From assembly GCA_945861435.1 (NCBI GenBank), contig CAMAUX010000051.1, positions 1-40,281 on the forward strand: a stretch of DNA of 40,281 nucleotides, read 5' to 3'. Positions 1-8,129 of this stretch are shown one piece after another. The notes below the pieces were generated by a model. The model worked only from the letters and a program-made list of their open reading frames with translations. It searched no databases and had not been told where the DNA came from. A program made the translations under genes and the position numbers. The stretch comes from Chthoniobacter flavus (GTDB taxonomy: Bacteria; Verrucomicrobiota; Verrucomicrobiia; Chthoniobacterales; Chthoniobacteraceae). How positions within the stretch are numbered: position 1 is the stretch's first letter; each line of letters begins with the position of its first letter.

Positions 1-401
1 GCCACCACCTCCGCCTGCTCGAAGCCCGTTCGCAGATCGGCCAGCGACAGCGAAAGAGGATGCTCCACTTTCCCCTGCACGCTCAGCCGGAAGGTCTCCG
101 GATCCACCTCCAGCGGGATATTGGGAAGATGATACCGCACGAAGAAAGCGTCGTTGGGCGTGATCACGCCCTCATTGAAAACCGCAAAGGGCGTCTCCAA
201 CTGCGGCGGCCGCGTCGTCAGCCGGATCAGCGGGCGCTTCTGCGGATAGCGCACCAGCTCGCGCTCCCCGTTGGCAAAGGGCAGCGTCACGGTCTCGGCC
301 GCACCGAGCAATCGCGAGGCACCCGAGGTAACGACGGCAACCGCAGCCCCACCCGCAAGATGCAGGAATCCACGACGAGCGAGCGGTTGCTGGGGGTGCA
401 T
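1..401 (-). CDS. Sulfite-oxidase-type molybdopterin oxidoreductase, N-terminal part
   Basis: Partial gene; translation from the ATG at 401 gives 133 residues and runs off the left edge. The N-terminus has a twin-arginine signal (ARRGFLHLAGGAAVAVV), so the protein is probably exported folded with its cofactor by Tat. The mature part contains the stretches RPPQLETPFAVFNEG, TPNDAFFVRYHLPNIP and DPETFRLSVQGKVEHPLSL, which are typical of the N-terminal molybdopterin domain of SorA/sulfite oxidase family proteins. By family these oxidise sulfite, or a related substrate, and pass electrons to a cytochrome c. An AGAGGA Shine-Dalgarno lies 7 nt before the ATG (409-414), one of the few convincing ones in the window. 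The gene is divergent from the RND operon across 163 bp. The catalytic cysteine and any haem domain lie outside the window, so the exact substrate cannot be judged. Confidence 0.85.
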   Translation of the reverse strand, partial: MHPQQPLARRGFLHLAGGAAVAVVTSGASRLLGAAETVTLPFANGERELVRYPQKRPLIRLTTRPPQLETPFAVFNEGVITPNDAFFVRYHLPNIPLEVDPETFRLSVQGKVEHPLSLSLADLRTGFEQAEVV

Positions 402-564
402 AAGCCGATCCTCTAACACGCACGCAGATCCTGTGGGAGCAGGAATTAACGCCCTCCCTTTGTCCAACCCCTCTGCAACCTGCCGGGGTGTTTGGGGTTT
501 ACTCAGCCCGAGATGGCGGGTGATCCTCCCAACCCGCGGCCAAAAACCCGCACCACCCCACTTC

Positions 565-3500
565 GTGAACCTCGTCGTCACCTCCCTGCGCAGACCGTTG
601 AGCGTGCTCGTGCTGATCGCAGCCGTGCTGCTGGGCGCGGCTTTTGCATGGCAGAAGATGAGCCGCGACATCTTCCCGCCCCTGGGCATCCCGACCATCT
701 ACGTCGCGCAGCCCTATGGGGGCATGGATCCAGCGCAGGTGGAGGGTTACCTCACCTACTACTACGAATACCACTTCCTCTACATCACGGGCATCGAGCA
801 CGTGGAGTCGAAGTCCATCCAGGGAGCCTCGATCATGAAGCTCCAGTTCCACCCCGGCACCGACATGTCCGCCGCGCTCTCGGAGACCGTGGCCTACGTC
901 AACCGGGCCCGCGCCTTCATGCCAGCAGGCACGCCCGGCCCCTTCGTCACACGCTTTGATGCGGGCAGCGTCCCCGTGGGGCACCTCGTGTTCTCCACCG
1001 AAAACCCGCAGCGCACCGTGGCCCAAATGCAGGACGCCGCCCTCAACCAAGTCCGCCCCCTCTTCGCCACGCTGCCCGGCGTCTCCGCTCCCCCGCCCTT
1101 CGGTGGCTCAGCGCGCACGATCGTGATCAACCTCAAACCAGACCGGCTGCGCGCCCACGGAATCTCACCGGACGACGTGGTGCAGGCCATGGCGCAGGCC
1201 AACGTGGTCAGCCCCTCGGGCAACATGAACCTCGGCGACAAGTACCCGATCGTGCCCGTCAACGCCGTCGTCCGGAACATCAAGGACCTCGAAGCCGTGC
1301 CCCTCCGCGTGACTCCGCAGGGAGCCGTGTTCGTGCGCGACCTCGCCACCGTGGACGACCAGGCCGACCTCGTCACCAGCTACGCGTTGGTCAACGGACG
1401 CCGCACCGTCTACATCCCCGTCACCAAGCGCGCCGACGCCTCCACCCTCTCGGTCGTGGAACTCGTGAAGGCCAGCCTCGGGAAGTTCAAGGCCGCCGTC
1501 CCCGACGACGTCAACGTCACCTTCGAGTTCGACCAATCCCCCGTCGTGCGCCGCGCCATGGAGAATGTCCTGCGCGAGGGCGCGCTCGGCGCCGTGCTCA
1601 CGGGCCTCATGGTGATGCTCTTCCTGCGCAGCGCGCGCAGCGCACTCGTCGTCGTCCTCAACATCCCCGTTGCCCTCACCGCCGCTCTCCTCGGCCTCTG
1701 GATCAGTGGGCAGGGCATCAACCTCATGACCCTCGGCGGCCTCGCCCTCGCCGTCGGCATCCTCGTCGATGAAGCCACGGTCGCGGTCGAGAACATCCAC
1801 GCCCACCTCGCACGCGGCGCAAGCCTCGCAAGGGCTGCACGCGACGCCACCCTCGAAACCGCGGGCCCGCGCCTGCTCGCCCTCCTCTGCGTGCTCGCCA
1901 CCTTCATCCCCACTTTCTTCATGACCGGCGCCGCGCGCGCACTCTTCGCCCCGCTCGCGATGGCGGTCGGCTTCGCGATGACGGCCTCCTACCTTCTCTC
2001 CTCAAGCCTCGTGCCCGTGCTCTCCATCTGGATCCTCGGTCGCGACGCCACGAGCCACAATACAGGAACCGACCTCCTGCGAAGCGCCTACACCCGCCTC
2101 CTGCGCCCGGTGCTCGCCACGCGCTGGATTCTTCTGCCCGCCTACGTCGCAGGCGCGCTGCTGCTCGCTTCCGCCATCGGCAGCCTCCTCGGCCGCGAGA
2201 TCTTTCCCAGAACAGACTCCGGCCAGATGGCCCTGCGGATCAAGGCGGCGACAGGCACGCGGGTCGAACTCACCGAGGCTCTCGCATTGCGCACCCTCGC
2301 CCTCATCGAGCGGGAGATCGGCAGGGAAAAGATCGCGCTCACCATGGGACTCGTCGGCGTCCACGCACCCAACTATCCCGTCAATCTCATCCACCTCTGG
2401 AACGGCGGTCCGGAGGAAGCGTGGCTCGCCGTGCAACTCAAGCCCGGCGGCCCCCGCGTGGCGCAGCTTCAGGAAAAGCTGCGTGCAGTGCTCGCACAGG
2501 AACTCCCGGAAGTCCGCGTATCCTTCGAACCCAGCGACATCATCTCGCGCGTCATGAGCTTCGGCTCCAACACTCCCATCGAGGTCGCTGTCGCCGGGCC
2601 CGACCTCGCCGCCAGCCGCGCCCACGCGGAGAAGATCCTCGCAAACCTCGCCAAAATCCCCGCCCTGCGCGACCTCCAGTTCGCCCAGGCTCTCGACTTC
2701 CCCACCATCAACGTCGACGTCAACCGTGAGCGGGCCGGCCTCCTCGGCGTGCGCACTTCGGACGTGACCCGCTCGCTCGTGCCCGCCACCACCTCCAGCC
2801 GCTTCACGCTGGCCAACTACTGGGCCGATGCGAAAACCGGGGTGAGCTACAATCTCCAAGTCCAGATTCCCCAATCCAAGACCACCTCGCTCGACGACCT
2901 TCGCAACCTGCCCGTCGGCACCAATACAGGCACCGGAGGCTCCACGCTCCTGCGCAACGTGGCCACGCTCAATGCCGGCACGGCCGTCGGCCAGTACGAG
3001 CGCTACAACATGGCGCGCGTCATCAGCCTCACCGCGAACATCCACGGCAGCGACCTCGGCTCCGTCGCGAGCAAGGTGCAGAAAGCCATCGACGAGGCAG
3101 GCACGCCGCCTCCCAAGAGCAGCGTCGCACTGCGCGGCCAGGTCCCCGCGCTCAACGAACTGCTCGCGGGCTTCCAATCCGGCTTCCTCGTCGCGGTCCT
3201 CGTGGTGCTCCTGCTGCTCACCGCCTACTTCCAATCCCTGCGGCTCGCACTCGTGGTTCTTTCCACGATCCCCGCAGTGCTCGCGGGTGTGGGAGCCGCC
3301 CTCCTGCTCACCGGCAGCACCCTCAACATCCAGTCGGCCATCGGCGCCATCATGGCCGTGGGCGTTGCAGTCGCCAACGCCATCCTCCTGGTCACCTTCG
3401 CCGAACGCGCGCGCATGGCCGGTGCCACGCCGAAGGAAGCCGCGCTGGAGGGCGCCACCAGCCGCCTACGCCCCATCCTCATGACCACCGCGGCCATGCT

Positions 3501-3726
3501 CGCGGGCATGCTCCCCATGGCTCTCGGCTTCGGCGAGGGAGGTGAACAGACTGCACCTCTCGGACGCGCCGTCATCGGCGGCCTCGCAGCCGCGACGCTG
3601 GCCACGCTCGTCGTGCTTCCCTCGGCCTTCGCACTCCTCGCCGGAACCAACCGCCGCAGCCCCTCGCTGGACCCAGACGACGCTCCCACCGCAGCGCCAG
3701 AACGCACCGCCTCCGAACCCGCATGA
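565..3726 (+). CDS. RND efflux pump, inner-membrane permease (AcrB/HAE-like)
   Basis: Encodes about 1053 residues, the usual length for an RND permease. I chose the GTG at 565 because it gives the standard N-terminus (VTSLRRPLSVLVLIAAVLLG, the first membrane helix); the open frame extends further upstream but that part has no membrane or RND character. Two-fold RND architecture is visible: TM1, a large periplasmic loop, a TM2-6 block with LGGLALAVGILVDEATVAVE, then TM7 and a second loop, and a TM8-12 block with IMAVGVAVANAILLVTFAER. It should use the proton gradient to expel small molecules through the adaptor and channel encoded next. Compared with AcrB, the Asp-Asp pair is Asp402-Glu403 and the TM10 lysine position is Ala937. 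It overlaps the adaptor gene by ATGA. The gene order pump, adaptor, channel differs from the common adaptor-first order. The substrate is unknown. Confidence 0.93.
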   Translation: MNLVVTSLRRPLSVLVLIAAVLLGAAFAWQKMSRDIFPPLGIPTIYVAQPYGGMDPAQVEGYLTYYYEYHFLYITGIEHVESKSIQGASIMKLQFHPGTDMSAALSETVAYVNRARAFMPAGTPGPFVTRFDAGSVPVGHLVFSTENPQRTVAQMQDAALNQVRPLFATLPGVSAPPPFGGSARTIVINLKPDRLRAHGISPDDVVQAMAQANVVSPSGNMNLGDKYPIVPVNAVVRNIKDLEAVPLRVTPQGAVFVRDLATVDDQADLVTSYALVNGRRTVYIPVTKRADASTLSVVELVKASLGKFKAAVPDDVNVTFEFDQSPVVRRAMENVLREGALGAVLTGLMVMLFLRSARSALVVVLNIPVALTAALLGLWISGQGINLMTLGGLALAVGILVDEATVAVENIHAHLARGASLARAARDATLETAGPRLLALLCVLATFIPTFFMTGAARALFAPLAMAVGFAMTASYLLSSSLVPVLSIWILGRDATSHNTGTDLLRSAYTRLLRPVLATRWILLPAYVAGALLLASAIGSLLGREIFPRTDSGQMALRIKAATGTRVELTEALALRTLALIEREIGREKIALTMGLVGVHAPNYPVNLIHLWNGGPEEAWLAVQLKPGGPRVAQLQEKLRAVLAQELPEVRVSFEPSDIISRVMSFGSNTPIEVAVAGPDLAASRAHAEKILANLAKIPALRDLQFAQALDFPTINVDVNRERAGLLGVRTSDVTRSLVPATTSSRFTLANYWADAKTGVSYNLQVQIPQSKTTSLDDLRNLPVGTNTGTGGSTLLRNVATLNAGTAVGQYERYNMARVISLTANIHGSDLGSVASKVQKAIDEAGTPPPKSSVALRGQVPALNELLAGFQSGFLVAVLVVLLLLTAYFQSLRLALVVLSTIPAVLAGVGAALLLTGSTLNIQSAIGAIMAVGVAVANAILLVTFAERARMAGATPKEAALEGATSRLRPILMTTAAMLAGMLPMALGFGEGGEQTAPLGRAVIGGLAAATLATLVVLPSAFALLAGTNRRSPSLDPDDAPTAAPERTASEPA

Positions 3727-4814
3727 ACACGCTATTCTCATCCCGCATGGTCGCCCTGACGGCACTGGCAACGGGCATCGCCACGGCGACGACAACCCTG
3801 TCCGCGGCAGATCCAACGCCCGTAAAAACCGCCATCGCGAGCAGGGGCGACATCACCCGCTACGTCAGCGTCCCCGGTAACCTCCGTGCCCGTCAGCACA
3901 CCACCCTTTTCGCCAAGGTGCCCGGTTATGTGCAGAAGCTCGCCGCCGATACCGGCGACCGCGTCGAGTCCGGCCAGATCCTCGCAGAACTCGAGGTGCC
4001 GGAACTTCAGGCAGACCTGCGCAAGTTTGAAGCCGACGCAAAGATGGCCGATCTCGACCTGCAACGCCTCACCGAGGCACGCAAGAAGGCCCCGGACCTC
4101 GTCCTTCCACAGGCGCTCGACAAGGCGCACGCGACCGCCGATGTGGCGCGCGCAGGCCTCCAGCGCACACAGACCCTGCTCGGCTTCGCACGCATCACCG
4201 CGCCCTTCGCGGGAGTCGTCACCATGCGCTACGTCGACACGGGCGCCTTCGTCCCCGCTGCCGCGGCGGGCAGCACTCCGCAATCCGCCGCGATGTTCAC
4301 CGTGATGGATTTCTCCACCATCCGCGCCCAAGCCGCCGTGCCCGAACTCGACGCCGTGCTGGTGCAGACCGGTCAGCCGGTGAAGGTCGCGGTGGAAGCG
4401 CTCGGTGGAAAAATCGTGGAGGGCAAAGTCACCCGGTTTGCGCACGCCATCGACGAGGCGACGCGCACGATGCTGGTGGAAGCCGAACTGCCCAACGGCG
4501 AACTCAGCCTGCGCCCGGGCATGTACGCCACGATCAAGGTTGGCGTCGAAAAACACACAGGCACTCTTCTCGTCCCCACCGAGGCGCTCGCGATGGAAAA
4601 GGCCAGCGCCTTCGTGTTCAAGGTCGTCGAAGGCAAACTGCGCAAAACCCCCACCACACTGGGTTTCAACGACGGCACCCACGCCGAACTGCTCACCAAC
4701 GTGACAGAGGGCGACACCGTCGCGATCGTCGGCAAGGCCACCTTCGCCGACGGACAGGCCGTCCTGCCTGCCTCCGCAACCACCCCGGCCCCAACTGCTC
4801 CACCCTCCAAATGA
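3723..4814 (+). CDS. RND efflux periplasmic adaptor (HlyD/MFP family)
   Basis: A 363-residue membrane-fusion protein. The N-terminus (MALTALATGIATATTTLSA-type hydrophobic stretch after MNTLFSSR) is a signal peptide, with cleavage probably near LSAADP. The biotinyl-lipoyl-like half motif KVPGYVQKLAADTGDRVESG (about residues 63-82) is followed by a short coiled-coil hairpin (about 95-150) and the returning half motif RITAPFAGVVTMRYVDTGAF (about 157-177). Beta-barrel and membrane-proximal domains follow (LRPGMYATIKVGVE). It bridges the pump at 565-3726 and the channel at 4811-6256. Both junctions are ATGA overlaps, implying translational coupling in one operon. A second in-frame ATG at 3750 is possible but the overlap favours 3723. 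The C-terminus is an Ala/Pro/Thr-rich tail. There is no lipoprotein Cys box. Confidence 0.93.
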   Translation: MNTLFSSRMVALTALATGIATATTTLSAADPTPVKTAIASRGDITRYVSVPGNLRARQHTTLFAKVPGYVQKLAADTGDRVESGQILAELEVPELQADLRKFEADAKMADLDLQRLTEARKKAPDLVLPQALDKAHATADVARAGLQRTQTLLGFARITAPFAGVVTMRYVDTGAFVPAAAAGSTPQSAAMFTVMDFSTIRAQAAVPELDAVLVQTGQPVKVAVEALGGKIVEGKVTRFAHAIDEATRTMLVEAELPNGELSLRPGMYATIKVGVEKHTGTLLVPTEALAMEKASAFVFKVVEGKLRKTPTTLGFNDGTHAELLTNVTEGDTVAIVGKATFADGQAVLPASATTPAPTAPPSK

Positions 4815-6256
4815 AGCTCCCGCACGTACCCGCATCCGGCCATGTGATGGCTGCCCTCGCGGCCGTCCTCCACCTTGGCGCTTCCGCAGTTGCCGCCGAG
4901 AAGGCGCCATCGCCCATCGACCTTCCCACCGCGCTCAAACTCGCCGGAGCCCGCAGCCTTGATATCCAGCTCGCAAAAGAACGCGTCGCCGAAGCCCGCG
5001 CACAGCAGACCGGCGCACTCCTCCAGTTCGCGCCGACCCTCAGCCCGGGCGCAACGCTGCGCAGACACGACAACGCGGCCCAGAATGTCGAAGGCCGCGT
5101 CATCGACGCGGACAAGCGCGGATGGACAGTCGGCCCCGCGCTCAACCTCCAAGTGGACCTTGGCGAATCCGCGTACAAGCTTCTTGCCGCACGCCAACTC
5201 ACCAAGGCTGCCGCTTTCGCCGAGGAAGGCCAGCGACAGGAAAGCATCCTCAGCGCGGCCCTCGCGTATTGCGACCTCGCCAAGGCACAGGCGGCCGAGG
5301 CGATCGCACAGGATGCGGTCGACATCTCCCGCGACTATGAACGCCAGGTCACATCGGCCGTCGAGGCCGGCATCGCCTTCAAGGGCGAGGAACTCCGCGC
5401 CCGTGGACAGATGGAACGCGACCAACTCACCCTGCGCCAGTGCCGCGAAGCCCGGGAAGTTGCGGGTGCACGACTCGTCCATGTCCTGCATCTCGAACCC
5501 GGTCTTCAACTCAAGGCAGACGGGCGCGTCACTCCCGTGGAGTTCGTGAAGAAAGACCAGTCGCTCCCGCAGCTCATCTCCCAAGCTCGCTCCCACCGCC
5601 CCGAACTGGGGCAGAGCGCCGCCCAGATCGAAGCCGCCCGCCAATCCCGCTCTGCCGCAGTCTACGGCCCTCTCTGGCCCACGCTTTCAGGCCAGGCATT
5701 CGGAGGCGCCCTCGGCGGCGGCTTCAACGGCGGCGATTACCAAACCCGTGAGTCCGAAGATTACCAAGTCAGCCTCGGCTGGCGGATCGGGCCCGGTGGA
5801 CTCTTCGATTCCAGCCGCACCAAGGCAGCGGAAGCGCGCCTCGGCATGGCACGGATCAGCGCGGAGAAAGTCAGCGACGACATCGGCCGCCAGATCACCG
5901 AAAGCTGGGCCCGCGTGCGCAGTCTCTCCGACCAGATCACCATCGCTCAACGCACTGTGGAAGCGGCACGCCGGACTCTGGAACTCACACGCGAACGCCG
6001 GGAATTCGCCGTCGGCAGCGTGCTTGAAACCATCCTCTCCGCGCAGGAACTCACACGCGCCCGACTCGAATGGCTGGGCATCGTTGCCGAACACAACAAA
6101 GCCCAGTTCGCACTGAGTCGCGCACTCGGCACCACGCCCAATCCCGCGCCGAAGGAGTCCGCCCCTGCTTCAGCGGGGAGCGAGGATAAAAAGAAAGCGC
6201 CCAAGAACCCGCAAAGTTCAAAGAACTCGAAGGGCTCCAAGGACTCCAAGGGCTGA
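4811..6256 (+). CDS. TolC-family outer-membrane efflux channel
   Basis: A 481-residue protein with a signal peptide (MAALAAVLHLGASAVAA) followed by two repeats of long amphipathic helices and short strands typical of OEP/TolC proteins. One helix starts around IDLPTALKLAGARSLDIQLA; the second half carries SHRPELGQSAAQIEAA and the final EFAVGSVLETILSAQELTRA. In the family, three copies form a periplasm-spanning barrel that completes the efflux path for the two preceding genes, with which it is translationally coupled (ATGA at 4811). The C-terminus is odd: about 35 residues rich in Lys, Ser, Pro and Gly (KKKAPKNPQSSKNSKG and so on) made of near-repeated codons, probably disordered and periplasmic. 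No lipobox cysteine follows the signal peptide. A short hairpin follows the stop. Confidence 0.92.
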   Translation: MKLPHVPASGHVMAALAAVLHLGASAVAAEKAPSPIDLPTALKLAGARSLDIQLAKERVAEARAQQTGALLQFAPTLSPGATLRRHDNAAQNVEGRVIDADKRGWTVGPALNLQVDLGESAYKLLAARQLTKAAAFAEEGQRQESILSAALAYCDLAKAQAAEAIAQDAVDISRDYERQVTSAVEAGIAFKGEELRARGQMERDQLTLRQCREAREVAGARLVHVLHLEPGLQLKADGRVTPVEFVKKDQSLPQLISQARSHRPELGQSAAQIEAARQSRSAAVYGPLWPTLSGQAFGGALGGGFNGGDYQTRESEDYQVSLGWRIGPGGLFDSSRTKAAEARLGMARISAEKVSDDIGRQITESWARVRSLSDQITIAQRTVEAARRTLELTRERREFAVGSVLETILSAQELTRARLEWLGIVAEHNKAQFALSRALGTTPNPAPKESAPASAGSEDKKKAPKNPQSSKNSKGSKDSKG

Positions 6257-6265
6257 CACGCACGC

Positions 6266-6283
6266 GGCAGCAGCCAAGCTGCC
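6266..6283. terminator. Possible bidirectional terminator hairpin
   Basis: GGCAGC, a 6-nt loop and GCTGCC form a perfect 6-bp stem in the 35-bp gap between the convergent tolC-like gene and bioB. There is no T-run on either side, so it would be a weak or atypical intrinsic terminator. The call rests on position and symmetry. Confidence 0.4.
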
Positions 6284-6291
6284 AACGCTCA

Positions 6292-7266
6292 TCAGCAGAC
6301 GCCGGCGGCAGCCCCGGGCAGACAGGCGGCGCGAGGCTCCTGCGGAACCAAATCGAGTTCCTCGAGCAATGCCCGATCCTCATTGGCGCCGGGATTCTTC
6401 GCGGTGAGCAGCTTGTCCCCGTAGAAGATCGAGTTGGCACCGGCAAAGAAGCACAGCGCCTGCCCTTCGCGCGTGAGACGAGTGCGTCCGGCACTCAGCC
6501 GCACCTTGGCCTTGGGCAACGCAATGCGGGTGACAGCGATCAGACGCACCAACTCGAAGATCTCCACCGGAGCCTGCGCCTCCATCGGCGTCCCAGGCAT
6601 CGACATGAGACAGTTGATCGGCACGCTCTCAGGAGCCGGATCGAGTCCGGTCAGCACCTCCAGCATCCGAAGCCGGTCGGTGACGGTCTCGCCCATCCCG
6701 ATGATCCCACCGCAGCACACGTCCATCCCGGCCTTCTGAACAGCTTCAATCGTGTTGAGCCGATCTTGGAAAGTATGCGTGGTGACCACCTGCGGATAAT
6801 ACTCAGGCGAGGTGTCGATGTTGTGGTTGTAAGCCGTGACGCCCGCATCCTTGAGCTTGCGAGCCTCGCCGAGGCTCAACTGGCCGAGGGTCACGCAAAC
6901 CTCCATGCCCAGTTTGCTCACCTCACGGATCGCGCCGAGTACCTGCTCAAAGCGCGGGTCCCCCTCGCGCACACCCTTCCATGCGGCTCCCATGCAGAAC
7001 CGCGTGGAGCCGTTCTCGCGGGCGCGTGTGGCGGCGGCCATGATCTGCTCGCTCTCCATGAGACGCTCGGCCTTCACGCCCGTGCTGTAACGGGCGCTCT
7101 GCGCACAGTAGCCGCAGTCCTCCGAACAACCGCCCGTCTTAATGCTGAGCAGGGTGCAGAGCTGCACCTCATTGTTATTCCAGTGCTCGAGGTACACCGC
7201 ACGACCGCGCGCGATCAGGTCGAAGAAGGGCTGCTCGTAAAGGGATTGGAGTTCGGCGAGGGTCAT
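6292..7266 (-). CDS. bioB: Biotin synthase
   Basis: A 324-residue radical-SAM enzyme that inserts sulfur into dethiobiotin to form biotin, the last step of biotin synthesis. The start at 7266 (MTLAELQSLYEQPFFDL) is chosen because the residues upstream in the same frame are not BioB-like. The radical-SAM cluster motif is Cys47-x3-Cys51-x2-Cys54 in GGCSEDCGYCAQS. Other family stretches are present: YNHNIDTSPEYYPQV, GMDVCCGGIIGMGET and AGANSIFYGDKLLT, covering substrate and [2Fe-2S] cluster regions. No other bio gene is in the window, so it is isolated here. It lies 67 bp downstream of the secreted protein gene 7334-8035 on the same strand and converges with the efflux operon. No Shine-Dalgarno is visible. 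Confidence 0.96.
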   Translation of the reverse strand: MTLAELQSLYEQPFFDLIARGRAVYLEHWNNNEVQLCTLLSIKTGGCSEDCGYCAQSARYSTGVKAERLMESEQIMAAATRARENGSTRFCMGAAWKGVREGDPRFEQVLGAIREVSKLGMEVCVTLGQLSLGEARKLKDAGVTAYNHNIDTSPEYYPQVVTTHTFQDRLNTIEAVQKAGMDVCCGGIIGMGETVTDRLRMLEVLTGLDPAPESVPINCLMSMPGTPMEAQAPVEIFELVRLIAVTRIALPKAKVRLSAGRTRLTREGQALCFFAGANSIFYGDKLLTAKNPGANEDRALLEELDLVPQEPRAACLPGAAAGVC

Positions 7267-7333
7267 CGGGGTGGCGGGTGGCTTCTGGCGAGTCTTCAGG
7301 CGTGTTGCGGCAGGGATTTGAAGCAGGAACCCG

Positions 7334-8035
7334 TCAGCGCGTCCAGCGGCCACGCGCACTCGAAAGCATCGGCAGTTCCTCCGTCTGGTACTGGGTCTTG
7401 CCCACCGCGCCGATCATGGGGACACCCACGGCGGACCGGAACAACTTACTCATGCTCTCCCCGGTATGGCAGCCCCAGCTCTTCACATGCGCATCCGCAG
7501 TGAAGATCCCACGCTGGATGCAGCTCAACTCGGTCTCGTGAAGCCATACCTTCGACGCGCTATCGATGTGGTTGGAATAATCAAAGAGCCAGCACGCCTT
7601 GTTCGAGTGTCCGAAGTACTCCAACCCCACCAACTTGACCCGCTCCCTCGGCTGCCCGGAGTTGAGGTAACTCACCATCTGCTGCGCCCGGTCAAAGTAG
7701 ACCAACCGAATCCCGAACGCCTCGCGCACCGAGTCGATGAGAGCCAGCAAATCCCGCCCATCCTGCTTCGAACGGCTTACATAGGCGGGCCGGTACACCA
7801 GCCATGTCACCGGTTGCCCGGGAGTCTTGGCTTGGATCTCCTCCGTCCGAATCCGGGCCGCCCTCACGAAGTTCATCCACCAATTGTCGTGCGGCGCATC
7901 CTTGAACTTCTCCCACATCCAGAGCGACACCCCGCCGACCACGATCACATATTCGCCGGCAGGTGCGGCCACCGCGGGGCTCGGCGCCGCCAAAACGCCA
8001 AGGCACGCCACCAGAAGAAGCAGGAAGTTTCTCAT
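7334..8035 (-). CDS. Secreted protein with caspase-like His/Cys pattern
   Basis: A 233-residue protein with a clear signal peptide (NFLLLLVACLGVLAAPSPAVA). I do not recognise a named family. The layout suggests alternating strands and helices: YVIVVGG, VTWLVYRPAY, RLVYFDRA, VKLVGLEYFGHS, then VKSWGCHTGESMSKLFRSA. A strand ending in Gly-His143-Ser followed about 45 residues later by a strand ending in Gly-Cys189-His is the arrangement of clan CD cysteine peptidases (caspases, gingipains, CHAT). That reading is inference from pattern only. It lies 94 bp downstream of the giant four-gene operon on the same strand and 67 bp upstream of bioB, so it could be cotranscribed with either. No Shine-Dalgarno is seen. 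It could instead be a non-enzymatic periplasmic protein. Confidence 0.75.
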   Translation of the reverse strand: MRNFLLLLVACLGVLAAPSPAVAAPAGEYVIVVGGVSLWMWEKFKDAPHDNWWMNFVRAARIRTEEIQAKTPGQPVTWLVYRPAYVSRSKQDGRDLLALIDSVREAFGIRLVYFDRAQQMVSYLNSGQPRERVKLVGLEYFGHSNKACWLFDYSNHIDSASKVWLHETELSCIQRGIFTADAHVKSWGCHTGESMSKLFRSAVGVPMIGAVGKTQYQTEELPMLSSARGRWTR

Positions 8036-8129
8036 ACGCGCGCAAAGGATGGCCGAATCCGGATCGGAAACAAGGCCGCGCCACCCCTCCTACAGACCTC
8101 TTAGGGACAGACCCTCCGGCTCTTTATAC

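Noticed and set aside
8036-8129. Possible hairpin AGGG-n5-CCCT as terminator of the giant operon
   Set aside because: The stem is only 4 bp and there is no T-run, so it is not listed as a terminator.
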